A model generated the notes under the pieces. It was not told where the DNA came from and made no database searches. It saw nothing but the letters and a program-made list of their open reading frames with translations. The translations under genes were made by a program, and so were the position numbers. Shown one piece after another: positions 7,571 through 14,547 of a stretch of 50,753 nucleotides of DNA. The DNA is from JBOGUF01 sp050696075 (GTDB lineage: Bacteria; Chloroflexota; Chloroflexia; Thermomicrobiales; UBA6265): the NCBI GenBank assembly GCA_050696075.1, contig JBOGUF010000033.1, positions 1 to 50,753 of the forward strand. Reading direction: 5' to 3'. How positions within the stretch are numbered: position 1 is the stretch's first letter; every line of letters starts with the position of its first letter.

Positions 7571-8428
7571 TTAGTCCGCGGCGCCGTCTCGGCTCAACAC
7601 GCGACGGTCGCCGACCAGGGTGCCCATGGCCGCGCGGGCGCGCGCGAACACCCCAGATCGGTATCCCGTCCCGAGCGCGCCAAGCAGCACGCCTCCCCAC
7701 AGGTAGCCCCCCACCACGTCCGACGGCCAGTGCGCCCCGACGTAGATGCGGCTGAAACCCGTCGCGACGATTATCCCGACCGCCCATGCCTGGACGAGGA
7801 GGCGTGGTCCGCGACGCGGCAGCAGGTCCCGTGACAGTACCAGGATGGCGCCGTAGGTCAGGACGACCTTCATCACGTGTCCGCTGGGGAAGCCCAGCCC
7901 GGCAGCCTCCTCGGCGATGCGCACCAGGTCGGCCGTGGGCCGGGGGCTGTCGCAGATCGCCTTGAGCACCGGGTTTGCTACGCTGGCCACCACCGCGGCG
8001 AGAAGAAAGAGCGCCGGCTCGGTCCGACCCAGCTTCAGCAGCGTCAGCACCAACCCGGCGCTGAGCGCCAGCATGATCGGCGCGTCGCCGAGCAGATTCA
8101 CCGCGCGGGCGATATCCCCAAACACGGTGTCCGGCGCCCGCTGCACGAATCGGGTTATCGTCACGTCCCACGCCAGCACGCCACTTCCGGAGGCGATCGC
8201 CGAAAGTGCCAGCGCCGCGAGAAGCGCCGGGAGCAGCAGCGCAACCTGGAGGTGTCCGATGGCCCAGGTGGCCGCCTGGCGCCGGGCCGCGGCGATGCTC
8301 TCAAGCGGGTTCAACCGGGTATCCTTCCGAGCAAGCGATGGGGTGGCGCCCCGTTGATCCGCCGGCCCATCCTGAGCACCGGCGCCGGGTGCGAATCGCC
8401 CGGTATGCATAGGGTGCCGGGCCAACAT
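7571..8428 (-). CDS. PAP2-superfamily membrane phosphatase
   Basis: About 285 residues from ATG 8428; a second ATG at 8410 is possible and the open frame extends further upstream into the divergent gene. Several membrane segments (VALLLPALLAALALSAIAS, IMLALSAGLVLTLL, LFLLAAVVASVA) surround the three PAP2 motifs: KAICDSPRP, PSGH and SRIYVGAHWPSD, all with catalytic Arg, His and Asp present. Members dephosphorylate undecaprenyl pyrophosphate, phosphatidate or phosphatidylglycerophosphate on the outer face of the membrane. It is divergent from the response regulator and may belong to the same regulon. Confidence 0.9.
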   Translation of the reverse strand: MLARHPMHTGRFAPGAGAQDGPADQRGATPSLARKDTRLNPLESIAAARRQAATWAIGHLQVALLLPALLAALALSAIASGSGVLAWDVTITRFVQRAPDTVFGDIARAVNLLGDAPIMLALSAGLVLTLLKLGRTEPALFLLAAVVASVANPVLKAICDSPRPTADLVRIAEEAAGLGFPSGHVMKVVLTYGAILVLSRDLLPRRGPRLLVQAWAVGIIVATGFSRIYVGAHWPSDVVGGYLWGGVLLGALGTGYRSGVFARARAAMGTLVGDRRVLSRDGAAD

Positions 8429-8486
8429 TAAGAAGCGGTGAAGTAGGCCGGTGGTGGGAACGACCGGTCGGAAGGGCGCGCGGCAG

Positions 8487-9161
8487 GTGCGCATCCTGTT
8501 AGTGGAAGACGAACCGCGACTCGCGGACCTGGTGCATCGCGGGCTCGAAGAAGCCGGCCACGCGGTAGACGTGACCGGCAATGGCGAGGACGCGTTGGAC
8601 TGGGCCGAGGCCGCCTCCTACGATGCGGTCGTGCTCGACGTCATGCTGCCCGACATCGACGGCTTCGAGGTTGCCCGTCGACTCCGTCGCGCCGGGTCAA
8701 ACACCCCGATCCTGCTCCTTACCGCGCGCGACGCCGTCGCCGACCGCGTGACCGGCCTCGACGCCGGCGCCGACGACTACTTGGTGAAACCATTCGCCTT
8801 CGCCGAGTTGCTGGCCCGGCTGCGCGCCCTCGCCCGCCGCCCGCCGGAAACGCTCGACCCGCTCCTGCGCGCCCGCAACGTCGCCCTCGACCCGGCCACC
8901 CACCGCGTCTGGCGGGACGGCGCCGAGGTGTCGCTCACGACGCGGGAGTTCAGCATCCTCGAGTATCTACTCCGCAACCCCCACCGCGTCCTCACCCGCG
9001 GCATGATCGCCGAGTACGTCTGGGACTACGATTTCCCTAACGTTACCAACGTCATCGACGTCCACGTCCACGCGCTGCGCCGCAAACTGGCCGATCCTGC
9101 TCCCGGCCGGCTGATCCAGACCGTGCGCGGCGTCGGCTACCGCCTCGTGCCGGAAGACTGA
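8487..9161 (+). CDS. OmpR/PhoB-family response regulator
   Basis: 224 residues from GTG 8487, chosen because MRILLVEDEPRLADLV is the normal receiver start; an upstream GTG at 8451 would add 12 residues. The receiver has D8, phospho-acceptor D51 (VVLDVMLPD), the LLLTARD switch strand and K in DYLVKPF. The C-terminal winged helix has RDGAEVSLTTREFSILEYLL and NVIDVHVHALRRKL, GVGYRL. Its stop shares one base with the ATG of the kinase, so the two are coupled. Confidence 0.95.
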   Translation: MRILLVEDEPRLADLVHRGLEEAGHAVDVTGNGEDALDWAEAASYDAVVLDVMLPDIDGFEVARRLRRAGSNTPILLLTARDAVADRVTGLDAGADDYLVKPFAFAELLARLRALARRPPETLDPLLRARNVALDPATHRVWRDGAEVSLTTREFSILEYLLRNPHRVLTRGMIAEYVWDYDFPNVTNVIDVHVHALRRKLADPAPGRLIQTVRGVGYRLVPED

Positions 9162-10609
9162 TGGCCACCGCACCACGAAGCCAACGGGAATTCGCGTCCG
9201 GCCCGCGCCGCCGATGGGGCCAGTTCCCGGTCCGCTGGCGACTGACCGCGTGGTACGCGCTCTTCCTTGCCGCCGCGCTTGTCTTATTTGGCGCGGTGAT
9301 CTACGTCGGGCTGCGGTACAACCTCTACGAGGCTCTCGACGAACAATTGGAGGATCAGGCCGCCTTGGTCCTCTCGACCGTGCAAGCGCGAGACGACGGG
9401 CTGTTCCTCGTGACGAGCGACGTCGGCGATCTCGAAGGCGACGAGTCGTTCCTCCGCCTCCTCGGCGAGGACGGGGAAACCATCGCCGACACCAGTGACC
9501 GACTCGGTGGCGTCCGGCTCGTCCCGGGCATCGTCGCCGCGGCCATGGGCGGCGAAACGTTGCTCACCTCCGCCGAAGCCGATGGCCACATCGTCCGCAT
9601 TGTCACCGCCCCGGTCGTCGTTAACGGCGAGGTGCTCGGCGTGCTCCAGGTCGGCATGTCGCGGGAGGAAATCGACGAAGCACTCCGGTCGCTCGTCTAT
9701 CTGCTCTTCGCGGTCGGCCCGCTCGTGCTCGCGGGAGCCGTCGCCGGCGGCTACTTGCTCGCCGGTCGAGCCATGGCGCCGGTTGAAGAGATCACCCGTC
9801 TCGCCGCCGCGATCGACGGCGACGACCTGCACGCGCGCCTCAACCTCGACCTGCCGCCCGACGAACTCGGCCGCCTCGCCGCGACCTTCGACGCCATGCT
9901 TGCCCGGATCGAGGATGCCTTCGAGCGTCAGCGCCGCTTCACTGGCGACGCCGCCCACGAGCTGCGTACTCCCCTCAGCCTGCTCCGGGGTCAGGTCGAC
10001 GTTGCCCTCCTCCATCCCCGGACCGACGACGAGTACCGCGCCGCCCTCCGCTCCCTCCAGGACGACCTCGACCGCCTCACCGGCCTCGTCAGCACCCTAC
10101 TCACGCTCGCCCGCGCCGACGCCGGCCAGCTTGCCCTCACCCGCGCTCCGTTCGACCTCGCCACCACCATCGGCGTCGTTGCCGATCAATTCACTCACCA
10201 GGCCGAAGAGTCCGGCGTCACCGTCAATCGCGAAATCCGCTCCTGCCCCGTCGTCGCCGATGAAGACCTGCTCGTCCAGGTCTTGGTGAACCTCGTCGCC
10301 AATGCCCTCGCCCACACGCCAGACGGCGGCACGGTCACCCTCGGCTGCGGCGCTGAACCGACCGGCGTTCGCATCTGGGTCGCCGACACCGGTTCGGGCA
10401 TCGCCCCGGAGCACCAAGCCCGCGTCTTCGACCGCTTCTACCGCGTCGACACCGCCCGCTCCCGCGCCCATGGCGGCGCCGGCCTCGGCCTCAGCATCAC
10501 CCGGACGATTGTTGAGGCGCACGGTGGCCGGATAGATCTGACGAGCGCGCCAGGCAAAGGCACGACGGTGGAATTCGTGTTCCCCGATGCACGAGCGGCA
10601 GACCGATAG
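9161..10609 (+). CDS. Membrane sensor histidine kinase
   Basis: 482 residues. TM1 at about 28-50 (WYALFLAAALVLFGAVIYVG), an extracytoplasmic sensor of about 120 residues rich in Asp/Glu, TM2 at about 175-200 (LVYLLFAVGPLVLAGAVAGG), then HAMP (RAMAPVEEITRLAAAI), HisKA with DAAHELRTPL (His near 266), N box NLVANALAHT, G1 DTGSGI, F box FDRFYR and G2 GGAGLGLSI. All catalytic boxes are present. It pairs with the OmpR regulator directly upstream. The signal is unknown; neighbouring PAP2 and PepSY genes suggest envelope stress. Confidence 0.95.
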   Translation: MATAPRSQREFASGPRRRWGQFPVRWRLTAWYALFLAAALVLFGAVIYVGLRYNLYEALDEQLEDQAALVLSTVQARDDGLFLVTSDVGDLEGDESFLRLLGEDGETIADTSDRLGGVRLVPGIVAAAMGGETLLTSAEADGHIVRIVTAPVVVNGEVLGVLQVGMSREEIDEALRSLVYLLFAVGPLVLAGAVAGGYLLAGRAMAPVEEITRLAAAIDGDDLHARLNLDLPPDELGRLAATFDAMLARIEDAFERQRRFTGDAAHELRTPLSLLRGQVDVALLHPRTDDEYRAALRSLQDDLDRLTGLVSTLLTLARADAGQLALTRAPFDLATTIGVVADQFTHQAEESGVTVNREIRSCPVVADEDLLVQVLVNLVANALAHTPDGGTVTLGCGAEPTGVRIWVADTGSGIAPEHQARVFDRFYRVDTARSRAHGGAGLGLSITRTIVEAHGGRIDLTSAPGKGTTVEFVFPDARAADR

Positions 10610-10614
10610 CCAAT

Positions 10615-10961
10615 CTATTTGCCGAATGGATACGGACTCGGGCTATCTTCCGAGAGCGGAACTTCGATGTCGGCGTTGGCTTCGACCGGCGGCAGATGCA
10701 TCGAGGGTGGTAGGAGTTCCCTCAGCTCCTCGTACGTCAGGAAACCGTCGAGCGGATCGCCGTGATTCAGGTCGAAGATCGGATCGGCGCGGACGGCATC
10801 GCCGCTCAGATCCAATCGGCACGGGTATCTGAGCGGCGGCGTCGGAGTCACGATAAGCGAATGTAAACGAACTGCCCGTCGTCGGACTGACCCTCCCACT
10901 GCGCGGGGCACGCCAGGCAGGTTCGGTAGACTTCAAGCACGTTGATCGTTGGAACACCCAT
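10615..10961 (-). pseudogene. Small hypothetical protein, frame broken
   Basis: From ATG 10961 the frame reads MGVPTINVLEVYRTCLACPA, QWEGQSDDGQFVYIR and meets a TGA at 10848-10850. Continuing in another frame gives SLIVTPTPPLRYPCRLDLSG, DPLDGFLTYEELRELLPP and ends at 10615. The two pieces fit as one protein of about 115 residues with a short deletion near 10850-10858, where a turn between two strands (FVYIR and SLIVT) would be expected. No family is named. The N-terminal CLACPA pair is notable. It is a broken gene, or two shadows. Confidence 0.45.
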
Positions 10962-11076
10962 AGAGCCGTTTCCCCATTCGTCAAGAACACGAGACCGTCC
11001 ACAAGAGATCACAGCGAGAAGACTGTTCGATAGAACGCTCGCAACGTACACTGCGTGAGAAGAACGGAGGCATCCG

Positions 11077-11352
11077 ATGGCGCATCGCATCTCGACGGAT
11101 GAGCTCGCCGAGCGTTTGGTTGACATTCTTGAGATCGTCCACCGCCAGGGCGAACGATTCGTCGTCGAACGCGACGGGAAGCCGCTCGTTACGCTCTCCC
11201 CCGCACACGGCGATCCGGATGTCTCCTGGAGTGAATTCATTGCTCGCCTCGCCGATCTCCCGCGGCCGGACGACACATTCGCCGACGATCTTGAGGAAAT
11301 CCAAGCGACCATGAATCGGCAACGCGTTGAGCTTCCTGAATGGCTCTCCTAG
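11077..11352 (+). CDS. Phd/YefM-like antitoxin
   Basis: 91 residues, AACGGAGG before the ATG. RISTDELAERLVDILEIVHR and GERFVVERDGKPLVTLSP match the N-terminal fold of prevent-host-death antitoxins; the acidic tail (LPRPDDTFADDLEEIQATM) would wrap the toxin. It overlaps the following PIN gene by 13 bases, the usual coupling in VapBC-type modules. This is one of two modules in the window with both partners intact. Confidence 0.82.
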   Translation: MAHRISTDELAERLVDILEIVHRQGERFVVERDGKPLVTLSPAHGDPDVSWSEFIARLADLPRPDDTFADDLEEIQATMNRQRVELPEWLS

Positions 11353-11762
11353 TTGACGCGAGCGTCTTCATTACTCTCGAACGACGCGGAGTCCCTCCGA
11401 GCGATGTGAATATCGTCGTTCCGGGCGAGTCCCTAGTTGTCGCGAGCATGACCGCCGCCGAGTTGCTCATCGGCGTTCATCGTGCCGACACGCCCGCTCG
11501 TCGGCTCCGACGAGCGACCTATGTCGAGGGCGTTCTGAGCCTCTTGCCCCTCGTACCCTTCGACCTTGATGCTGCTCGCGCTCACGCTCAGGTCTGGGCG
11601 CATCTCGCCGTAAATGGCGCGCCAATCGGCCCGAACGATCTGATCATTGCGGCAACGGCTCTCTCGCGCGGCCACCAAGTCTTGACGGACAATCTTCGCG
11701 AGTTCCAGCGTGTTCCCGGACTCGTCGTTCGTCAGCCCGATTGGCCCGACAGACGCGGCTAG
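11340..11762 (+). CDS. PIN-domain ribonuclease toxin (VapC type)
   Basis: 140 residues. Starts MALLVDASVFITLER with the first acidic residue in VDAS, has TAAELLIGV with the conserved Glu, and PNDLIIAATALSRGHQVLTDNLREF with the last two acidic positions, so the Mg-binding acidic set is complete. VapC toxins cleave tRNA or rRNA. Coupled with the upstream Phd-like antitoxin. The frame is clean. Confidence 0.88.
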   Translation: MALLVDASVFITLERRGVPPSDVNIVVPGESLVVASMTAAELLIGVHRADTPARRLRRATYVEGVLSLLPLVPFDLDAARAHAQVWAHLAVNGAPIGPNDLIIAATALSRGHQVLTDNLREFQRVPGLVVRQPDWPDRRG

Positions 11763-12004
11763 CCGCGGTACATGGGTATCGATTGGTGTGCGATAGAGGA
11801 TCGACATGGCCGCATGGCTCTTCCAGGGCAGTCCAAGGACCTTCGATGTCGATCGTTATCTGAGTGCGTCCCGCGACATCACCTGGACCGTCAAGCCGCG
11901 GCGCAGCATCGAATCCGGCGAATTTGGAGGGCAGACGGCCCAAACAGGGGAACCGGCGGCATTGTCGCGGTCGGGTGGACGACGGGTGCGCCGCGGCCCA
12001 TGCC

Positions 12005-12013
12005 CCACGACCC
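12005..12013. repeat. Target-site duplication, left copy
   Basis: CCACGACCC, identical to 13543-13551 on the other side of the IS. Nine bases fits the range known for IS4-family elements such as IS10 and IS50. Confidence 0.9.
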
Positions 12014-13542
12014 CAGACAATTGGAGATAGTGGAGGGGTTGGAGGGAACGCAGGTGGTGCTAGGCTCCGGCTCGTTGGAGGAAGGAGCGCTGGAGAGGCT
12101 GTGGTATCGCCAGGACCGCGTGGCGGTGCAAACGGCCTTGGCGGCTGGCGAGCGGCCCGACCTCGCCACGACGATGGCCCGCGGCCCGCTGGACGAATTG
12201 GTCGCGCTGCACGACGAGTTGGGCATCTTGGACAGCCTGGACGAGGCGGAGGTGGCGCGCGAGCGGGCCGGGCTGCCAGACGGCTTGCTGCTGCGGACGC
12301 TGGCGACGCTGCCGTTCGTGGCGGACGCCTCGCTGAGCGGGGCGGCGGGGGCGCTGTTCCGGGAGCCGGCGATCCTCTTGCGGCTGGGCTGGACGCCGGT
12401 GGCGCTCCGGGCCGCCACCAACGGCCGCCACCGCCACCCGGCCGGGCGCCGGCCCGAATCGCTGCCCTGCCACCCCGATGCCTTGCGGGATGCCCCGCGG
12501 CGAGTCGGTGCGGCGGCCTGGGACCGCGTGCAGCGGGCGGGGGTGGCGGCGCTCTACGCGCGGCGGCTGGTGCGGGGGGCGGTCTACGCCATCGACGGCA
12601 GCGGCCTGGGGGCGGACCTGCGAGTGGTCGCCTTGGTCTGCGTCTCGGCGACGCGCCCGGTGATCGTCGCCTGGCGCCTGCTGGAGGGGACGGCCTCGGA
12701 GAAGGGGAAGGAGGCCTGCGTCACCCGCGCCTTGGTCGAGCAGGTGCTGGCCGTGGGCGGCCCGGGGACGATCCGGCTGCTGCTGGCCGACGCGCTGTAT
12801 GCCGACGGGCCGCTCTTGGCCTGGCTCCAGGGCGTCCACGACATCGACGCCCTGGTCCGCCTGCCGGCCGACCGCTGCCTCGACCAGGAGTTGGCGGCGT
12901 TGGCGGCGGGCGACGGCCTGGCGTGGCGGACGCACCACGAGGTGCGGACGGTGCGGGGCCACAAGGCGCGCCGGCGGGTCGAGGTGGCCGGACTGGACGG
13001 GTTGACGAGCTGGGACAGCGTCGTCGCCGCGGCGGTGGACCACGGCCAACCGGAGGCGACGCTGTGGGGGCCTGATCCGGGAGGAGCACCCAGAGCCGTC
13101 GGGCAGGGGCGAGACCTGGGGGCTGGTCAGCACCCGTCCCTGGCCCAGCGCCTTCGCCGCCCTGCAGGCGTACCGGGCGCGCTGGCACGTCGAGGACGAC
13201 GCCTTCCGGGAGTTGAAGGAGGGCTGGGGGCTGGAGGCGCAACGGTGGGGGCGCGACGCGGCGGCGGCACGGGGGCGGCTGACGCTGACGTGCCTGGCCT
13301 TCAACACCGCCCAGGTCTACCGCAGCCAAGCGGGCGAGCGCGTGGCGCGGTTGGGGATCCGGCGGCTGCGCCGCCAGCACCGGCCGGACATCGGGGCAGC
13401 GCCGGTCGTCCTCTACGGCGGCGACTGCTACGGTGTCTTCGCGCTGGAAGACCTGCTCGCTCTGCTCGGCGCCCGCGTCCGCGAGAGCCTGCTACCGGGG
13501 CGCGGCTCTCCGGCCCCATGATCCCTTATCTCCAAATGTCTG
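12014..13542 (+). mobile_element. Complete insertion sequence, 1529 bp, IS4-like
   Basis: The ends are imperfect inverted repeats: CAGACAATTGGAGATAG at 12014-12030 and, read on the other strand from 13542, CAGACATTTGGAGATAA (15 of 17 match). A perfect 9-bp duplication CCACGACCC flanks it. One DDE transposase gene fills the interior. Family assignment to IS4 rests on target length and the DDE layout, not on a database match. The intact target copies suggest a recent insertion. Confidence 0.9.
12054..13521 (+). pseudogene. DDE transposase with a +1 frameshift
   Basis: GTG 12054 follows GGAGGG by 7 bases. The product begins VVLGSGSLEEGALERLWYRQ. Catalytic Asp residues are in YAIDGSGLG and LLLADALYADG. 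At the G5 run 13066-13070 the frame must move +1: LWGP is followed by LIREEHPEPSGRGETWGLV and then YRARWHVEDDAFRELKEG, which carries the catalytic Glu. Without the shift the Glu region is lost. About 488 residues if joined. Either a slippage-regulated product or an inactivated copy; the homopolymer also invites sequencing error. Confidence 0.8.
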
Positions 13543-13551
13543 CCACGACCC
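13543..13551. repeat. Target-site duplication, right copy
   Basis: CCACGACCC, the second copy of the sequence at 12005-12013. Deleting the IS and one copy restores the EVE reading frame exactly. Confidence 0.9.
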
Positions 13552-13784
13552 GGACGTCGTTGCGCTCTGGAAAGACATGCTCGACCTCGCCACCGAGCCG
13601 ACAACGCACCGCGTCCCGATTCGCATCGACGAGGTGCGTCTGACGCCCGACGACGGAATGCTCTTCCGTACGGACCTCGAAGAACATACCGTGCTTCGCA
13701 ACTTGTCAATCCTCCATTTCCGCCCATGCACTGGCCCACTCGCGCACCCGTGGGAGGAGGTGGAATGGGGGTTGGCAACTTCGA

Positions 13785-14252
13785 CTATTCATCCGCCGGG
13801 ATGAGTTCGAACCCTCGTTGCCGGCTGGCCTCCATGAAGTGGTAATCGAACCCGATCGCCTGGCGGCAGCCAAGATCCTCCATCACGACCAGACTGGCGC
13901 AGTCCACGACACCCCAAGTCTTGTCCTGGTAGGCGAAGAACAGGTCGAGCGCCCTGCCTTCAATCCTCTCGGTGACCCGAACCAGATCCACCGATTGCGG
14001 ATCCGTGATCAGATCCTATAGATCGGCCGCAACCTGCCTACCGGCGCGGCTCTTGATCATTGACAGTGCTTCGAAGGCCGTCCAGGTCGTCGTCACGAGA
14101 TGAATGCGTTCGGTGAAGCATTCTGCCAACAGTGACCGAGCCAGCGCATAGTGTTGGTCGCGGTCGTTTGCCGAAGCGAGCCAGGCAGACGCATCGACAA
14201 AGATCGGTGGTTGCAGTACCCCCTGCCAACGCGACACGCGGCTTCGCCTCAC
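13785..14252 (-). pseudogene. PIN-domain toxin with an in-frame TAG
   Basis: GTG 14252 overlaps the antitoxin stop by GTGA. The frame reads PPIFVDASAWLASANDRDQH, VTTTWTAFEALSMIKSRAG, RQVAADL, then TAG at 14016-14018, and continues in the same frame DLITDPQSVDLVRVTER, LDLFFAYQDKTWGVVDCASL, GFDYHFMEASRQRGFELI to 13785. A single G-to-A change in a Trp TGG codon explains the stop. The full protein would be 155 residues with all PIN acidic residues (VDAS, FEAL, VDCASL, GFDYHF). The stop removes the second half of the active site, so the product should be inactive unless suppressed. Confidence 0.85.
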
Positions 14253-14497
14253 TCGCGCTCGCCATAGAGGTAATCTCGCATCCGCGACGATAGGTCCTCC
14301 GGACCACTGAAGCGCCCGAAGATCCGATGCAATCGTTCGAATTGCTCCGGCCCGCGCTCCGCAGGGCGGCCGACCTTCGCGCGAACCTCCTCGATTGTGA
14401 CACCAATCCGCGGCGGGTGACGACGAGCAAGGGTCTCCTCGATGTCGCTTACTCGTGCTTCGAGCAGCGCAATTCGCTCTTCAACGGGTGCAACCAT
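14249..14497 (-). CDS. Antitoxin of the broken PIN module
   Basis: 82 residues from ATG 14497 behind GGGAGGGC. The N-terminal half is a heptad-like helix (EERIALLEARVSDIEETLA), followed by RIGVTIEEVRAKVG and a tail GPEDLSSRMRDYLYGERE. Such small coiled-coil proteins directly upstream of PIN genes act as antitoxins. The family is not recognised by name; the call rests on overlap with the PIN gene. It is intact. Confidence 0.65.
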   Translation of the reverse strand: MVAPVEERIALLEARVSDIEETLARRHPPRIGVTIEEVRAKVGRPAERGPEQFERLHRIFGRFSGPEDLSSRMRDYLYGERE

Positions 14498-14504
14498 GAT
14501 GCCC

Positions 14505-14547
14505 TCCCACCCAGACAAGCTAACGGCTGACCGCTGAGAGCTAACAG
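14505..14547. repeat. Short unit repeat abutting a stop codon
   Basis: On the minus strand, directly after the TAG of the oxidoreductase gene, lies CTGTTAGCTCTCAGCGGTCA followed by GCCGTTAGC: repeated 7-8 base units of the type GTTAGCT / GGTCAGC. It belongs to the same class of low-complexity stop-adjacent repeats seen at 25573, 41689 and 43602. Confidence 0.55.

Larger units (their letters stand above)
11806..13804 (+). pseudogene. EVE-domain gene, split by an IS and frameshifted
   Basis: The N-terminal part starts at ATG 11806 (MAAWLFQGSPRTFDVDRYL, ASRDITWTVK), the classic EVE opening. Around 11900-11915 the frame changes, with a probable loss of about ten bases, and continues as IWRADGPNRGTGGIVAVGW and APRPMPHDP up to the IS at 12014. 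After the IS, from 13552, it resumes as DVVALWKDMLDLATEP, RIDEVRLTPDDGML and VLRNLSILHFRP to 13804. Removing the IS and one target copy joins PMPHDP to DVVALW in frame. EVE domains read modified cytosines and occur beside restriction and toxin-antitoxin genes. Confidence 0.8.

Noticed and set aside
11864..13075. A 403-residue Gly/Arg-rich frame.
   Set aside because: Alternative-frame shadow of the transposase with extreme Gly, Arg and Ala content.
12060..13380. Long minus-strand frames opposite the transposase.
   Set aside because: They lack ribosome sites and domains and mirror GC-rich codons of the transposase.
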